Origin: Paramyrothecium sp. XJ0827
Taxonomy: Eukaryota > Ascomycota > Sordariomycetes > Hypocreales > Stachybotryaceae
Length of the DNA: 64,000 nucleotides
Direction of reading: 5' to 3'
NCBI GenBank assembly: GCA_020881915.1
Contig: JAJFPB010000005.1
Location: forward strand, 1,116,001 to 1,180,000
Both the position numbers and the translations under genes were made by a program. Positions 37,553 to 50,970 of this stretch are shown one piece after another (the first letter of the stretch is position 1; each line of letters begins with the position of its first letter). The notes beneath the pieces were generated by a model. The model was given only the letters and a program-made list of their open reading frames with translations. It was not told the DNA's origin and did not search any database.

Positions 37553-40500
37553 GTTGGTGTATGAATGAGTGACATTACCCGGTATCAAATCGTTGTCATG
37601 AAACTTCTTCGATGGGGCTATTGCATCTAGGGCTGGCACCGCTTATGTATTATATGAGGCAGGTGACGAATGAATGTATCGCTACAATAGCCCATCGTTA
37701 CAAGGTTGGCCAAGTGAGATGTGACGCCTTTAACTTTAACATGATGTTCGAAATCCCCCAGGAACAGCCATCTCCAACAACAAATGTTGGTCGCACTTCT
37801 GCTAACCTGGAGAGCCATGATGAGCTTCACATTCCGTCGAGAGATGGCATGTCGTCCCCGGCTGTCAAGGCGAGCGCAACCGCGCGCGCAGTATCCAACG
37901 CCGAAGATTCCGCCGGAACACTCTCGCCGACATGCCCAGTGCACAGGACGTTAGGACATATTTGCCGGCTCCTACGCATAATGACTTGCAAGCATGCCTC
38001 TGCCTAGTACACAAGTGTCGTCGACTCCTCTACTTCGGTTAGATAAGGGTTGACTGGAAGGCATGATTGCCCTCCGGTGTTTTCTCCTAATCATGTACGC
38101 ACTTTACCTTTAACTAACCGACGATCATGTGGAGACCTTCGCAACGACTTGTTTCATCAGAACTTCGAAGGCAAAGTCCAGAGTCAGGACATATCTACGC
38201 TAGGGAACCGCAAGACAGAGCATTGACGAGGAATCTGCGCCGCAAGCCGCCTGGGCAAGCAGAATCCTCGAACTGCACACACAAGATTCATCTGGCACTC
38301 GTCGTCTCGAAAGTTGGGGACCTGGTGCACCCTGCAGCAGGTTCTTTATCAAAGAGCTTGCTGTGGAGTCCTTCACACCTTTGTCTTCGTTCTAAAACAA
38401 GTGCTCAAACGTGTCTTGGAAAACAAAAATCATAGACACGAGCAGATTACACCATCTGTGGCTTGTCTCCCCATTCCATTGCATTCCAGACGGGCGAACT
38501 GCCAGACCCTGGCGTCGTCTGCACTTTGGCCACACAACCTTAAGAGCTGGAGCAACCCGCCACGCTGAAACGATGGCGTGGTTCGTGCCACCGGAGGGTC
38601 TGTGCCAGGAATAAGAATCGGTGCCTGCACCGGCGACTGGGCGGACAGCAGCACTGATTAGACAGCTAAGACACAGAGCCATAGAGAGTGTGTGTGGGGA
38701 GGGGGGAGGCGTGATGGGTGGGAAAAATCCTAATCCCTCCAACGTCTGAACCCTTGGCTGCTGCGAAGGAGGAATTGTGGGGTTTCGATCCAACAATAGC
38801 GATTATAGCTCCCAAGCGCGATGGACGTAAAACGAGATGGGAGCGACGTGCAGGCAGAATGCAGTGCCTACTTCCTCACACAAGGCAGGGGTCGTCACTT
38901 CTTTTAATCACCGTAGGAAATGGCATGCTGTGTCCACGGGGTTTCGTGTGACGCAGATTATTCCGCATGAAGAGAAAGAAAGAAAAATCCGATTCAGTAT
39001 GGCCATGATCGCGTTGAGACCTTTCTTTGCGTCTCGACTCTCCTCTCGAATTGGGCCGGGCGCCGGGCTGGGCTGGTCTTGTAGCCTCGAGCGTGCTGGG
39101 GCTCCCCCCTCCTCGGCCTGTTATTCGACATCTCAGCTGTGACATCGGCCTGCTCGATAAAAATGAATATGAGCGCTGGCTTGCTTGCTCGCACCGATTT
39201 TTGAACGCCCAGTAGCCTGCGCGGTGTTTTCTCAATATGCTTGCCATAGTTGTCGTGTCACATGTCCACAGGCGAGCAGTTTCCGCATCACAATCCAAGG
39301 GGAACAGTTAAGCCGTAGGGCGGCAGGCTTCGGCCCACAGCCAAGCATTCTAGCCGGAGACCTGTGCATGGCTTGGACAGCGCGACAGGGTGGTCTGGGC
39401 AGGGCAGATCGACAAGCTCCAGGCGGAAACTAACGACGCACCAAGACGGATGGCGGGCGGAGACCGAGCAGACGGTCTGATACCTGGGGCCGCCGGGCCA
39501 CGGCGTTGGCCAAAGCTACTGCACAAAGAATCAGAAAGAAAAATGTGACCCATGGTCAAAGTGGCCTCTGAGAAGAAAGTACAGCATCTCAGCCGTAGGA
39601 CGAGCCATCGGAATGGCGGGCCTGCTTTGGCGGAATCGCCAGTCAAATTTATCGCCTTACCAATCCCACTTTTTCTCATGGGACTTGAGATGAAGCCCGC
39701 CTAGAAATATGAGTCCCTTGAACCCTCCAGTTTGAAACGGCGCAGATGCAAGCGGCATTGACACAGATTGCTCATCTCTCATCCGTCCCCCGCCGCTACT
39801 AGGATGTTGTGTATGATCGACAACTGGGCGTACACCAGGAACATCATCGACGTCAGGGTACGGTACTGGACTTGAGATCCTATTGGTTCCTTGAAGTTGT
39901 AGATCAGGTGCGACCAGAGCTGGCGGCCTGAAGGTGTCCATTGTCGGCCGCGAGGCAGGTTTGACAATTCGCATCACGCTGCCCGGGGTTCACTCGTTGA
40001 AATCCCCGCTCGTGGGCTTCGTAACATGAGCCTCAATTCCTCGGATGAATTGCTTCGACACAGGACTTGACCGTTCCGGGCAAAGTACAGCGAGTTGTTG
40101 GCAAGGGTTATGGCGCCCCTGTCACACATGCCAGCACTTGTGGCTCATATTAGATGGGTGACGACTCATGCAGGTCTACTCTGAAAGAACTCCGGCGCGG
40201 TCAATAGACTACGTGGGACATCTGCCACATCCCTTCCCTGCTTCCATTTGTGTGGCGCCGGCTTGGTCGGGACAGCTGCCTTTGGAGACTACCTCCTGGA
40301 AGCGGAAAACGCTGGCACTTCCTGGCAGGCGTCACAGCTCCTGGGGTCGGCCTCGATTCGGTCGAGCGAATAATGCCGGTCTAAACATTGAGGGTCACCA
40401 CAGACCACCTTGTCTGAATATGCCAGGCCCCGGCGCATCGCCCCATCATCCATGCGTCGCGCATACTCTTCGAACGACTGGTTAGTTCTTCTCGCTCGTA

Positions 40501-43500
40501 CTGGGTTTGGTGCCCTGGCCGGGTGATACAGATGCGAATTGGGGGCGACACTGGCAATAACAACACGAAATGATCAGCGAGGTTGGTGCGAAGCTTGGGT
40601 CTAGGTGTCCGGCGACTGCTCCGTGGCCTGCGTTGTGGTCTGAGTGGTTGCCATATCCGTTGCCGTTTCCGGGGGATATTCAGAATGAGACATGGGTCTG
40701 ACACGCGCAGGCATGGGAGTCATCCTCTGCCCAGTGGTTGTTTCCCTTGACCCGTACCTCTGCAAAAGGCGGGAGCTGCGAGATCTTTGGCCACACTCTG
40801 GGGTTTATGAAGGGATGTACCTGACTCTGTTAGTGCAGCGGTTGATTGAGCGTTGGGAAGATAAAAGAGCAGTTGTGTAGGTATGGTGCAAAACAGTGTT
40901 CCGAAGAACCTGGCGCCATCAACTTATGTCAGACATCTCGTGTTGGTCCCATATCGAATGTGAGTGCCAGCAACATGGCCCGGGTGTTGACCATTTGTGG
41001 CAGCAAATCCCGGTATCCAGCATAAAGCTGTTTGGGGCAAGTCGTACGAGTAGGCACGTCGGCCGAGTGCTCACTCATGGTCGTCGTGGTTGAGGTTGTA
41101 GTAGAAGAGGGGCCAAAGGGTCCGCCCCAAAGTTCGCGGGGAAAGCCATGGCTTCCCTTGTTGGGGTTTGTCACAAGTCAGGCCTTGCCTTACATAGCCA
41201 CCGTCCAAACATGGATGTCTGGCTGCGCTCTCACTCAGCCTCGCCGGGTGCGATTGATGGGGTGTCGCTCGACTTAGGCCAAAGCACTACTCATTTGGCA
41301 TTGATCAATGACTGTATAGTCAACGAGGCTACTAGGCCCGTGTCTTGGCGCATCTGTACTCTGTGCGATGTATCCTAGGAAGCCAAAGTCAAAACGCAAT
41401 GCTCCGCTGCAACGCGCGCACGCTCACTGCAGGGTAAGTCTGGCCATGACGGGAGAGCTGTTCATGTCCATCTTTCGCCTGGCAACCTAGGAACGGACGA
41501 GGCCCTTCGCCTCTTGCGGCCACAGGGTCGCATTGGCGAGGAGCTGCTGAGCGAAAGATGGGTCGTTGTGAAAATTTTAACCGCCGTGAAACTCCCAACA
41601 GAGAAAGCGGAAGCGTCTAGGGCGGGAAGCCGCTGCACGTTGGCGATGGCATTGTGTTGCAACGCGCTTCCTGGGCAGGGAACCTACTGCGGTCGGTCCC
41701 GCGAGGGGTGGCTCAGTCACCTCGGCTCATCCCTCTGCCGTTGTACCTCCCTCCTCTGCCTCACAACCATGCGTACGTCGTTTCTCAGCTCCTGTGGTCA
41801 AAGCTGACCATAGTCAGCAGCCTCTCTGCGGTTGGGAGGGCAGAAGCTGACTACGCTATTGTGAGCGTCGGCCTCCTTCTCTGCGCCTGTTTATGGTGCC
41901 CGTTTCCTAAATGCCACCTTCGCAGCGCAGTAGCGGTCGGTGGCTCCGGTGAGTTCCTGTGCCTGGGCTGCACGTCGAAAGCAAAGAAGAAAAGTTGCTG
42001 CCAGGCACTAGGTTAAGACAGCCACTAAATCAAAAGGGCGGGTCCATTCCTGGACTTGGTCAACGGCAACCCAGCCGCTAGCTCTACCGTATTGAGTAAA
42101 CCTGTGCCAGGGGTTGCACATGAGTTGTGGAGTATCAAGGGAGAGCTCTGGGCCATCGTGATATAAAGGCAGCATCGACACATGTATAATTCCCAAGCGA
42201 CAGGGGCTGGCGGGCGGTCTCTAGGAGATAAGATGTGTCTATTTGCCAGAAGTTCCTCTCTACAGCCGCCTTGGAGTCGAAGCAATTCCTGCAAATCGAG
42301 AAACTTGAATTGATTCCAACGTCAATCTGGAGTGGCGATTGATGGACATGGGTCTACCGTCAATGAGTGGGCGCCACACAGCAGGGGTCATCCCAGATCG
42401 ACCTGGATAGGGACGGCGACCGGCGTACTAGGGCGCCCCCAAGTGCCGCCCAATGTTGTCAATACAGTGTCATTTCGTCTTTTGGCTTTGTATGCACGCC
42501 TATGGCATGAAGCCATGGTAGATTTGGCTGATACGTAGTGCTCTTGATTGACGTTTCGATCATGGAAAATAGCGATCCCTGTGTTGCGCCATGCAGGCGC
42601 TCTGTCCTTCCTCAGCTTGCAACTCCAGGTTGAAGGAGCGCACTTGGCGATAGTGGTCGCGTCTTGACCTTGCGATGATGCTTGTACCGACGGCCGCCCT
42701 GTGGTGATACAGAGGGCCTAGGCCGGGGACCCACGATGATTCACTCTACCCACTTGGTAATAATAACAACAACAAAAACCGGTCAAGGCAGAACAGCGCC
42801 CAAGCCTGCTATCAAGAGAACCCATCTCTCTGTGACTGTGCCATGCTGCCCAGGAGCAGGCAGCGTCCGGGGGGTCTCAACATCGTGCGAGAAAAGAAGG
42901 TCAAGAATTCGTAAACGCCCAGACGAAACCAAATATGGGTGCTGCCCACAAAATACTCATGCTTTGATGGTTGAATATCACAGCGTCTGCTCTCTCGGCT
43001 GCTTGTGTTCCCGCATGACTCTGACCATGTTGTACAGCGAAGCGGCATGTCGCCCCTCCCCATGCTCCAGCATGAGATCTGCCCACCCGCTGCCCGCCCG
43101 CCCGTCTATCTAACCCTGCCCTGCTCTGCTTCTTTGTTCGTTCCTCGGCCCCTACCTCTGAAGTTCGAGTAGGAGCGTTGCCTCCTCCTGCGCCCCCCTC
43201 CGCCAATTGCCGTTCAGTCGGGTGAAAGGCAGCCAGTGCTATGATAGAAGACAGAGAGATGGGGAGAGAAGGCAAGAGAAAGAGTGCGTAGGAACCAAGG
43301 CGCGGAGGAATCAGAGGCAAAGTAGGGAGGGCCGCTGCAGATTCCTGATGAGGCTTATTAAAGAATAGTATACGCATACTCTGAATGGTTCTGAGAGCAT
43401 CGTCAAATTGCGCATCTGCTTCCCTCGTCTTTCCTTCCCGCCCGCCGATCCGGTCTACGCGGCCCTTCTTTGTCTCTCTGTCCTGCGACGCCTTGCCATC

Positions 43501-44500
43501 GTTTCTTGTCTCACCACCGCCTACTCCCAGGCTGGCTGGGAGTCGGCTGCTAGTGTTGCTCTTGGGCGCCGTTTGTACCCTGTCCTGAACAAGGATAATT
43601 TACGTGGCACGCCATGGGACCAGCCGCTGGGGTCAAAGGGATATCGGTGCAGGGGAGGTAGTGGGTACACGGGCTGCACCTGACAAGCTGTGACAGATCG
43701 GGTCACGACTACTTGATCCGACATCAACCACATGGGCACGGCACAGGGCATACTTTCTAGATCATATTTTTGGTCGCGAGGACAAATCAGAAGGGGGCTT
43801 GCTGGGCAGGAATGTTCGGTGCAAGGTACAAGGCAAGGGGTAGGACACGGTACGTGAGGTACCGGCACCGGCCAAACCCAAGTTGCTCTACTAATGTGAG
43901 GTAAGGTAGGTGGCAAGAAGGCATATTGATGAGAGGTAGGACTTTGTCATGGAGAGTATCAGGCCTTCTGGAAGATACCTGGCTTGACAACAGATACTTG
44001 AGTAGGAGAAGACAAGGTGCAGTGTACCTTGGGTGTGGAGGGGATGAGCACGTCGTTGGAGATGCCTGCATGCAATGTGAGGATTCAATCGGCCGGACTG
44101 GATGTGCGGTAGAGAAGGAGAAAGAGAAAAAAGGCAGAGAGACAGGTTCTGTTCCTGACTGGCTGCTGCAAACCTGATCCACGCAGCCACTCAATTGGTC
44201 TTGTCCACCTGCATCCACACATCACGCATCCGCATCCACACCATACAAACACCAGCGCACGACACACCCCTGCTCGACCCCATTGAGCCCATGATCCGCC
44301 CACCCATCAAGTCGAAGGCCGCCTCGTACCTTTTGCACGCGCCACGAGCCTTCCAGGTACCTCCAACACAGGTATCCCACAAGACCCTCGTCGACTCTCG
44401 TGCTTCATGGCAGGGTAGCTCAACGCAGGCCAAGGCAAAGACAAGGTAGCAGTCCGCCCGTTCGCAGTGCCGACAGACGTCTTCAAGCCCGTTTTGCGCT

Positions 44501-44555
44501 TCACCTCACCTCACCTCACCTCACCTCGCATCGCGTCGCATCGCATCACCTCACG
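44501..44555. repeat. TCACC/TCGCA pentamer repeat
   Basis: Eleven consecutive pentamers: five TCACC copies, then TCGCA/TCGCG variants, returning to TCACC and TCACG. It lies in the pyrimidine-rich region before MED15. Confidence 0.9.
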
Positions 44556-45047
44556 GCTTCTCCACGGTAGCTACTTCAGTGGACGAAGGCTCTCAAAGAC
44601 AGTGGCCGTAACGAGTCTATCTTCAGAGGCCTTCGCCTCAAAGTTGAACCTTGTTCGCCGGCGGACCTATCAAACAACACCATCCCGACGCCGGCATTTC
44701 TTGGTCGCACCCTTTTCTTACCTCACCTCAGCCCTCTTTGGCCTCGCCTCGTCCGTTCTGCGCTCCTCCCCTCTCATCCGCATCTGCATCCCCTCACGTC
44801 TCTCAGTGGACAGACAAGGTGCGTGGGCGTCTTTGTCTCTGCACCCGCGATATCTGCAATTCGCTTTCGACCCGTTCCTCGAAGTAAAGGTATGTTTGGT
44901 GACTGCATCTGCCCCGCCATACGCCTCACCACTGGCCTATCTCTCAATCTTTCTTGTCTTCATCATCTCGCTTCGTCGAACAACGAAGACTCCCAGCGTT
45001 TCAGCCAACCGCCAGAAATACCAACAAGTCCAGGTACCTGACTTGAA

Positions 45048-45059
45048 CCCCCCCCCCCC
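45048..45059. repeat. C12 homopolymer within pyrimidine-rich tract
   Basis: Twelve consecutive C inside a longer C/T-rich segment (about 45,048-45,112). The plus-strand transcript would be pyrimidine-rich and the complementary strand G-rich. Confidence 0.85.
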
Positions 45060-46310
45060 TCCCCTCCTTCCCGGCCCCTCCCCACCACCACGCCCCCCCC
45101 CTGCCCTGCCTAAAAGGTACCTCGTTGCTGCACCTGTCCCTTAGGGTCACTAGAAGGCCAGAAGCCAGCAGCCCAGCAGCCCAGAAACAGGACTGGGGGC
45201 GCTACCGCTAGGCCAGAAAGTCACCTCTGCTCCAACCCAAAGCAAAACCCAAACCACCACCATGGACATTGGATCCGCCTCGCCCTCCCGGTCGCTCACC
45301 TCACCTCACACTCACATCCTCTCCCCCTCCATTTCCATCTCCCATTTTCTGCCATCCGCTCCCTCCTGTCATCCTCCTCATCCTGCACCTGTACCTTGAA
45401 GGTCTCTTTTTGACACACCCGTGACGCCTTCATTTTAGGTTTCTTGTCTTTTCCCCTGCGACTGTTGTCGAGCCGTCCTCTTCATCTTTTCCTCCCGCCC
45501 CGGCAAATCTGCAGTCTCCCTGCCTACCCTCTCCACGACATTCCGCTGGTCGACGGGGGCACCCTAGCCTTACCTTACATTAGCCCTTGCACCGCCGCCG
45601 AACGACCGACTCGCGCTTAGCACGGGACGCCTTTCCTGCTCTCCAACTAAACTCAACACTTCCCTCACCCATCACGACCGACTTTTCGTTTTACCTCGTC
45701 TCTACTTCCGCCCCGGATGCCGTCGACGCCCCGAAACTCTGCGACGACATTTTTGCTTCGCCCTCTGTAAATTACTGGAGGCTTGCCGGATCCACTTCCA
45801 CGGCTCCACGAAGCCATTTCTCTGCCGCTCTCGCTCTGGCCCCCGTCATTTGAGTCGCATCCCCGAACAACAACTGGCTGCCTGCCCGGACACTCACCTC
45901 TCCTCGTCCCCAAGGCCACGAAAGCGCCCACGGTCACGACTTCGATTTGCCCGCAAAACACTCCAGGGCGCATTCTCTGTCTCTTTTGGTGCGCTCAGTG
46001 TGCTGATACCCGCTCGGCCACACAGAAGACACGAGCTCCAAGCGCTTCTTGATGGACGTTGTCGACCGAAACTAAACCGCCCGAGCGTACGGCACCGATT
46101 CGCCTACTTCCCGCGGCACATCTGCCTTGTCTCGCCTGACGACCTGGATTTTCCCTCGCGAGGACATACCTTCTGTCCCGGGCGCCGTGTTTCAAGGCTT
46201 CTCAAATACCTTGACCGCCTGGTTGCCATCCTTTCTTAGACCCTGGTTCTACGTTCCCGCCTTCACTCAGTAGCGTACCCTGGGATTCGTGTCCACCACA
46301 TTCTTGCGGC

Positions 46311-48462
46311 ATGGCCGCCAACATGCAGCACATGGCTGGGGCAAGCCAGATGATGCCCCAGCAGCTGCGCAAACCTAACAACAACCAGATTCAACAACTC
46401 GTGTATCAGAACCTGGTCCAGAGTACACCACCTCCCAACAGCATGGGATGGCAGTCGAGCGTCACGATCAACGACCGCATGGGAAAGACAATGAACCTGT
46501 AAGTTGCATACTCATCTCACTATTCTACCGTGAGGTCTTCTGCTGATACCATGCCTATAGGATATCCAACGCAGCACTTGCCATGAACAATGTCGAGTAC
46601 ATGAAAGCGGCGGAATTTGGGTGCCACTTCGAGCGTGACCTGTTTCAAAAAGCGCCAACCAAGGTAGGACAACATCTCTGCGGAGACGCACATGCGCCAC
46701 TCATTGCAAAATCTAATACTAATCATCCCGATAGGAGAGCTACGATCAACACATGAACAGCAAGACGATGGAATTCTTCCGAAAACGACAAGCAAATGAG
46801 CCTAATCTACAGAACTCTATGAATGCCAATGCACAGGCGCAGGCCCAAGCCCAGGCGCAGGCCCGAGCTATGATGAATCTGCAGGCTCAGATGGGTCGGG
46901 GAATGACCCAGGGCCAGCAGCAGGGATTCCAGCAATTTCAGCAGCCCATGGCCGGATCACAGCTGCTTCAGCAACAACAGCAGCAGCCACAACAGCCGCA
47001 ACAACAGCAGCCGCCACAAGCGCAGCAACAAATGGCAATGGGCATGGCAAACCAGGCCGGCCGCGGCATGGGGCCGAACCAGCAAATGATGAACATGGCC
47101 AGCGGACAAAATCGACCAGCACAGCCGTTCACGGATATGTCAAGATTGGCTCAAACTGACAAAGCCAAGGTTGCCGAACTCGCTGCGAGGATGATGGCGC
47201 AAGCCCCAGAGCATCATAAGAATGCAACCCGGCTTGAGCTGCAATCACGCATGTCACCCCAGCAGCTCGCTGATTTTCAGAGTTCAGGGAGAGACCCTCT
47301 CGTCTGGTATTTTCAGAACCATGCGTTGCAGACGCTCAGAGCCAACATGAACCGCTTCTCTCAGAGTGGGCCGAACCCCGGCGCCGGCCAAGCAGTCATG
47401 ATGCAACCCCAGCAGAGCCAACAGTCCATGCAAAGACCAAACATGATGAATAATCTCCAAACAGATGCTTCTGCAACAGACTTTTCACAATTTACCAATA
47501 TGGAGAGCATAAAAGACCAGCAGTTGAATGGGCTGATGGCTCAGAAGGCTGGTCAGATGGTCGTCCCAGCCAGCACAGCCGGGGGACGCAATGCAACACC
47601 ACAGCCGATGAATCAAAACATGCCTAACCAGCAGGGCCCGAACCAGAATGCTCGCCCACCCCAGCAACAGCAGTCACAACAGCAGCAGGGGCAACAACAG
47701 CAGCAAAATATGCATATGATGATGAATCAGACTGGCCAGCAGCAGCAGCATTCTGGGCCGGCACAAATGAAACCGGTGCAGGGACAGGGTGTGGGAATGA
47801 ACGCTGGCATCCCTCCATCGCAGAGTCCTGCGATGGACACCCTGAATACGCCTATTTCGCGACCTCCCAGCACCATGAACCCTATGACTGCGCAGAATAT
47901 GGGCCAGGGCGCGGCGCAATTTGGAGACCAGCGATTCAACCAAGGCATTCAAAGACCAAATAGTCAGGCATTCAACAACATGCTCACTAGCATGACTCCG
48001 GAGCAGCGAGCACAGGTCACGAGCCTCCCCCCCGACAAGCTCAATGACGTGATGAAGAGATGGCAAAAGGCGCGTGAGATGAACATGAATGCCGCCCAGA
48101 TGAATGCAGGCCAGATGCCGAACCGTCCTCCGAATCAGATGGGACAGATGAACCCCAACGTGGGTAACATGGGAGCTCAGGGAACTCAGCAACCGGGGGC
48201 TCTGGGTAATGGAGTCCAACAGACGATGCAGGTGCCGCGCATGCCCGCCCAGACCCAACAGGCACAAGCTATGATGGATACGATGGATCTTCCGCAGCAA
48301 GTCACTGGCCAAATTACTCATCTGCCACCGGAAGTGAAGAAGTGGCGCGACCTCAAGATTTGGCTTTCGCAGAACAACAGCTTGCCGCAAAACGTTCGAA
48401 GCCAGCTCAGTGCTTTGCAGCAGAAGCAGTTCCAATTATTGATGCAAAAACGAGCCTCTATG

Positions 48463-48499
<37 letters not shown>

Positions 48500-50970
48500 C
48501 ACAAGCTCCTCCGAACAGCCACATGCCAAGTCAGCCTGGACTCATGACTAACCCGCAGAACGGCATGACCAGACCCATGGGTAGCATCCCCATGCAGGTT
48601 CTCCAGGTCACTCCACAAGAGATCATGCAGGTCCGCAACTCGAGGCCGAACTTAGCTTCCGTACCCGACGATCAACTACGAAGCTTCATTCAGCAAATGA
48701 AGAAAACGAATTGGCTGAATCAGCAGCAGCAGAATCAGCAGCAACTGCGGGCTCAGCAGGCCCAAGCTCAGGCTCAAGCACAGACGCAGGGCCAGGCCCA
48801 AGGCCCTCAAGCCGGACAGAACCAAATGCAAGTTCCCCAGGCGCAGATGCAGCCGCAGCCCATGTCTCAAGCCAATTCCGCAGCCCAGCAGCAACCTCAA
48901 GGGCCTGGCGGCGCAGGCCAAACTCCCGTCATGCAAACAACCACCGGCCAGAAGCAACATGGCGCCACACCTGAGCAGCAGCAACAACAGCAGCGCAGGC
49001 CGCAACCCACGAACAACCGGACGCAGGGCCCAACGCCGTCACCGGCGCAACCTCCCAAGAACTTGAAGAGATCCAGCCCGGATGATTCGACCGATGCTCC
49101 TGTACCACCGAAGCCGAACGCCCAGTCACGACCGCCGAACCAGCCTGCTCAGCCGATGCAGAATAAGATTCCTCAGTTGAGTCCTCAACAGATCGCCAAC
49201 CTCACACCTGAACAAAGGGCCAAGTACGAGCAGTATGTTAAGATGCAAATGGCGAGCAAGGGCACCCCAGTTGGAGGTCAAATGCAACCGACCCCGGAGA
49301 GCTTGGCTCGCCTCAAGACAATTGGGCAGGAGGAGCAAAGGCAATTCAACTCGGAAGCGATGCCGGACATCGTTATGACGCCTCAAGAGCATGCTGATAC
49401 CGCGACTAAGCTTCAGCGAATCGTGCAGGACATGACCAAGATCGGCCGTGGCTTGAGCAAGTGGTACGCGCTGACTAGGGATGATGCGCGTGCCAAAATG
49501 TTCTTCAGAACAGTAAGTCGGCCCCTTTCCTTTGCCCTCGATTGATGGCTGAACTAACCGTTTTCACAGCGCTTGCGCATCATCAAACAGTTCGCCGATG
49601 GCGAAGCGTCGACTGTTCTGAAAGATGTCTTTAGTATCCGATCAGCTGAGCTTGACCAGGCTCGCGCTATGCTCGAGAGCATGGCGAAAGACCTAGCAGC
49701 CAGCGTGGCGGGCCGCAACATGATCAAACCTGGTACTCAGGCCCAAGGACCAAATCAACAGGGAACACCACAAAACCAAGCTGCTCAGCTGCCGCAAGCG
49801 CAGCAGCAGGGGCAGCAAGGGCAGCAAGCAGCGGCCATCAATGCTTCCAGTATTGAAAAGGATGCCCAAGCCGTTAACAAGATGGGCCAGCAAAAGCCGG
49901 GGGCGAAAGGTAGCCAGGTGCCTCCAGCTCCGACTGCATCCCAGCCGCCATTCCCCTTTGGTGCATCATCGCCGCACGGGAACCCGAACTACATGGGCAA
50001 GCCAAAAGACATCAACCTACATTTGCCGCCTTCTCGTAAGAAGCCCAAGCTGACGGGCTCGCAATCCGCACAAGGGGCCACTCCGTCACCGCAGATCAGC
50101 AAGGATGTACTGCCAGACACGCGGCGACCGAGCGAGACGCAGGCACAAAACAAGCCGGTCATTCTCTGCAAAGAGCCGGATTGCGAAATGTCGACACAAG
50201 GCTTCGCCACCGAACAAGCCTTGCAGCAGCATATCGAGGAAGAACACACCAAGCCTAGAGAGAACCCTCTTCAATTCCTTCAGCAAAACCTGGCGCTTGC
50301 GTTGGGCTTGGAACCGGACGGCAGCCTGAAGAAGGAGCAGAAGGGCATTGCGGAAGTGGCACCAAGCATGAGTGCCACGACATCCAAGCATGGCCAGACA
50401 CCCGCCAACACTGTTGGCACGCCTGCTTCGCAAGACACCAACATGAAGAGGTCGGCGAGCACGATGAGCAAGGCGCAGGAGGCAAAGAGCCTCGGTGGCA
50501 AGGCGGGGACTACACCCAAGGCAGCAGACGGCAAGTCCATGGAGGCGCCCGCAGCCCCGGTCGCGGCCGATCCTTGGGCCAATTCGACAATCGACCCGCA
50601 GTCTTTGCTAGCCAACCTCGGCTTTGAAAAGGGCATTCCCAATGTCGTTAGCGATTTGAGCATCTATCGCTCACTGACGCCCAACGACACACCAGAGTCC
50701 ATCAAGGACAGCGGATCCAGCGAGCCAAACAGCGACATTTCCGAGGGAGCCGCTTTGGACATTGATATGAACTGGCAGAACCTCGACGCAGACCTGCTGC
50801 TTGACCTGAACAACGCCAGCCTCGAGGGCGAGCTGAGTGGCTTGGACGCGACTCTGGATCCTTCACTGTTCGAGATGTCACTACCTGGACCTGATTGGGA
50901 CGACATGGACGTTGACTTTTCCAAGCCGTTCCAGCTCGATACAAGTTACTACTCGATGGCGACATCCTAG
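46311..50970 (+). CDS. MED15: Mediator tail subunit 15 (Gal11-like), Gln-rich with N-terminal KIX domain
   Basis: Four exons (46311-46498, 46561-46663, 46735-49512 and 49570-50970) encode 1,489 residues. The subunit belongs to the Mediator tail and receives activator signals for RNA polymerase II. The N-terminal ~100 residues (from IQQLVYQNLVQST through MNNVEYMKAAEF to MEFFRKRQAN) fit the KIX activator-binding domain, and the first two introns lie inside it. Long Gln/Met/Asn/Pro-rich disorder follows, with Gln runs encoded by CAG repeats near 48,462-48,500. A C-terminal segment contains a C2H2-like motif (Cys1223, Cys1228, His1244, His1249) followed by NPLQFLQQNLALALGL. The tail is acidic (residues ~1,420-1,475). 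The upstream leader is long and pyrimidine-rich. Confidence 0.93.

Larger units (their letters stand above)
37553..46310. other. 8.8 kb intergenic region upstream of MED15, no supported gene
   Basis: This is the largest gap in the window, between the SEC12 stop and the MED15 start. From about 44,200 onward the plus strand is strongly pyrimidine-rich with TCACC repeats and C runs, consistent with a long MED15 promoter or leader. The ORF at 44,467-45,144 is low-complexity translation of this tract. Earlier ORFs (37,600-44,000) are short, overlapping and unrecognised. Several GGTACC palindromes occur (for example 43,858-43,863). Confidence 0.6.

Noticed and set aside
44467..45144. 225-codon plus-strand ORF
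   Set aside because: It translates a TCACC repeat, a pyrimidine tract and a C run. No motifs or conserved-looking segments are present.
47674..48435. Leu/His-rich ORF antisense to MED15
   Set aside because: It is the complement of CAG/CAA/ATG-rich codons of the Mediator gene.
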